DNA from: Candidatus Odyssella thessalonicensis
GTDB taxonomy: Bacteria; Pseudomonadota; Alphaproteobacteria; Bin65
Direction: 5' to 3'
Assembly: GCA_005240015.1 (NCBI GenBank)
Contig: SBBV01000308.1
Span: forward strand, 1 to 5,992
Length of the DNA stretch: 5,992 nucleotides
Below, one piece after another: positions 5,172 to 5,992 of the stretch. Every line of letters begins with the position of its first letter. Positions within the stretch are counted from its first letter, which is position 1. The position numbers were made by a program, and so were the translations under genes. The notes below the pieces were generated by a model. The model was not told the DNA's origin. It did not search any database and saw nothing but the letters and a program-made list of their open reading frames with translations.

Positions 5172-5992
5172 CGGTGCAAGCTCCATGCCATGCGTTCTCG
5201 GCCGACCGCTGTGCGGCGCGCTTCCTCGGCGCCGACGGCGAGCTGCGATCCCTGCAGCTCGAGGTAGGCCGCGGTGATCATGCCGGCGGCGCGAAATTCG
5301 TGCGCCACGCGCCGCCCCCGCGCCAGCGCCGCCTGCACGGTGCCGGCGTCGAGCGCCCCCACCGCGACGGTCACGCGATGCTCGCCCAAGTCGCTGTCGG
5401 GGTCCAGGTCCCGCGCCGGGCGGCGCTCGATCGCCGGATGAGCCGCGTTCACCGCATTGGCGACGAGCGTCGCGGCGGCGTCGGCGGCGGCGGTGTCGCG
5501 CGCCAGCACCGTCACCGAATCGGCGATGCCGAGCGAGAAGCTGCGCCCGCGCCAGCCGCTGGTCGCGATGCCGCGCACGCCGTCGGCGGCTTCGATGCTC
5601 GCCGTCGCCGTGATCTTGGGCTTGCTGATGTCGCCGACGATGCCGGTTTCGAAATGCTCGCCCTGCGCCAGGTGAATGGCAATGTCGCCGCCGTTGTTGA
5701 CATAGGCTTTGCGCAAATCGCGCCCCGCGATCATCGCCGCCATTACCTCGTCCGCCACCGCACCGGCGACCGCGGCCATCGGCGTGATGAACACCTCCGC
5801 CAGCGGCGCGCAGGCGCGCCACATGCGCCGGGCCACGCTGCCGGAGACAGGGCATTCAACCCCGTCGTCCCCGCGCAAGCGGGCACCCATGCGCGTGCCG
5901 GCACGTGCATCTGCGATCAGGCCCGGTGCAGCGGCGAGGTGGATCCCCGCTTGCGCGGAGACGACGGGTTTTCTGAGGGTGGAGAGTTCGGA
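5168..5992 (-). CDS. UPF0280 family protein, ApbE-like superfamily (5' end beyond window; carries an in-frame repeat insertion)
   Basis: The frame is open from the right edge to the TGA at 5170-5168, 274 visible residues. Numbering from the edge, UPF0280 landmarks are 'GSVARRMWRA' (51-60), 'ITPMAAVAGAVADEVMAAM' (69-87), 'AYVNNGGDIAIHL' (97-109), 'GIATSGWRGRSFSLGIADSV' (142-161) and 'DLDPDSDLG' (195-203). NNGGDI, TSG and 'SVTVLA...ADAAAT' (159-175) resemble flavin transferase ApbE, where the last Asp and Thr help bind metal. This supports an ApbE-like fold, but the activity is undetermined. Residues 1-9, 'SELSTLRKP', look like the family's N-terminal 'EL..LR.P' segment, so about 50-60 residues should lie beyond 5992. 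Between them and 'ECPVSGSVARRM' the frame crosses a palindromic repeat that adds about 36 residues. An ATG at 5890 inside that repeat would give a 240-residue protein lacking the N-terminal segment; I think it is not the true start. Confidence 0.85.
   Translation of the reverse strand, partial: SELSTLRKPVVSAQAGIHLAAAPGLIADARAGTRMGARLRGDDGVECPVSGSVARRMWRACAPLAEVFITPMAAVAGAVADEVMAAMIAGRDLRKAYVNNGGDIAIHLAQGEHFETGIVGDISKPKITATASIEAADGVRGIATSGWRGRSFSLGIADSVTVLARDTAAADAAATLVANAVNAAHPAIERRPARDLDPDSDLGEHRVTVAVGALDAGTVQAALARGRRVAHEFRAAGMITAAYLELQGSQLAVGAEEARRTAVGRERMAWSLHR
5181..5184 (-). promoter_or_regulatory. Ribosome-binding site deciding the AA_synth start
   Basis: GGAG lies nine nucleotides before the ATG at 5171, inside the last codons of the UPF0280 gene. 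It favours that ATG over the in-frame ATG at 5186, which directly abuts GGAG and would have no spaced Shine-Dalgarno. Confidence 0.6.
5858..5970. repeat. Palindromic dispersed-type repeat element inside the UPF0280 coding frame
   Basis: Arms 5858-5883 and 5945-5970 are inverted copies of about 25 nt, differing by one substitution and the placement of one C. Each arm holds its own small hairpin, C-rich and G-rich halves around GCAA. The 61-nt centre includes a near-perfect 22-nt palindrome at 5889-5910 (core GTGCCGGCAC). Read on the minus strand the arms give 'VSAQAGIHL' and 'ARLRGDDG', wording typical of translated REP-type intergenic repeats in alphaproteobacteria. The element has no stop in the UPF0280 frame. 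It is unrelated in sequence to the repeats at 1931-2140. That it is dispersed elsewhere in the genome is inferred. Confidence 0.78.

Noticed and set aside
3447..5267. Plus-strand open frame of 606 codons
   Set aside because: It is antisense to the oxygenase, AA_synth and part of UPF0280. Its composition reflects GC-rich complementary codons and no motif is visible.
4539..5855. 438-codon version of the AA_synth gene starting at 5855
   Set aside because: The first ~228 codons are an out-of-frame reading of UPF0280 with Arg/Gly-rich nonsense. Family homology begins near 5171, where an overlapping ATGA junction and GGAG site give a good start.

Overview
The window is very GC-rich proteobacterial DNA, most likely from an alphaproteobacterium. 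This rests on codon use, densely packed minus-strand genes with 4-9 nt junctions, a fused LivH-LivM permease, and REP-like palindromic repeats whose translation reads like 'AQAGIH...RLRGDD'. I cannot fix the genus. All supported genes lie on the minus strand and read from right to left. I see no rRNA, tRNA, CRISPR array, IS element or transposase.

In order of transcription: (1) 5992-5168, a UPF0280-family protein with ApbE-like motifs, its 5' end beyond the window and a palindromic repeat element inside its reading frame; (2) 5171-4539, an 'amino acid synthesis' (AA_synth/DUF1185) family protein that overlaps gene 1 by 4 nt; (3) 4529-3408, a VanA/DMO-like Rieske non-heme iron oxygenase; (4) 3384-2167, a periplasmic substrate-binding protein of the branched-chain amino acid (HAAT) ABC transporter type with a very strong ribosome-binding site; (5) a 249-nt gap holding a hairpin directly after gene 4 and two REP-like repeats in opposite orientation; (6) 1917 to beyond position 1, a fused LivH-LivM permease, open for 639 codons to the window edge. 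ATPase genes (livG, livF) are expected just past the left edge.

The layout suggests one transcription unit that couples uptake of a small, probably carboxylated compound to an oxygenase step. The two poorly understood proteins UPF0280 and AA_synth may serve the same catabolic route. The substrate cannot be read from the sequence. HAAT-type binding proteins in soil alphaproteobacteria often bind aromatic acids, and VanA-type oxygenases often O-demethylate or hydroxylate such compounds. The electron-transfer partner of the oxygenase is not in the window.

The most notable observation is the 113-nt palindromic element at 5858-5970. It lies in frame inside the UPF0280 gene and appears to add about 36 residues between two conserved segments. 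This resembles the Rickettsia palindromic elements that insert into protein genes.
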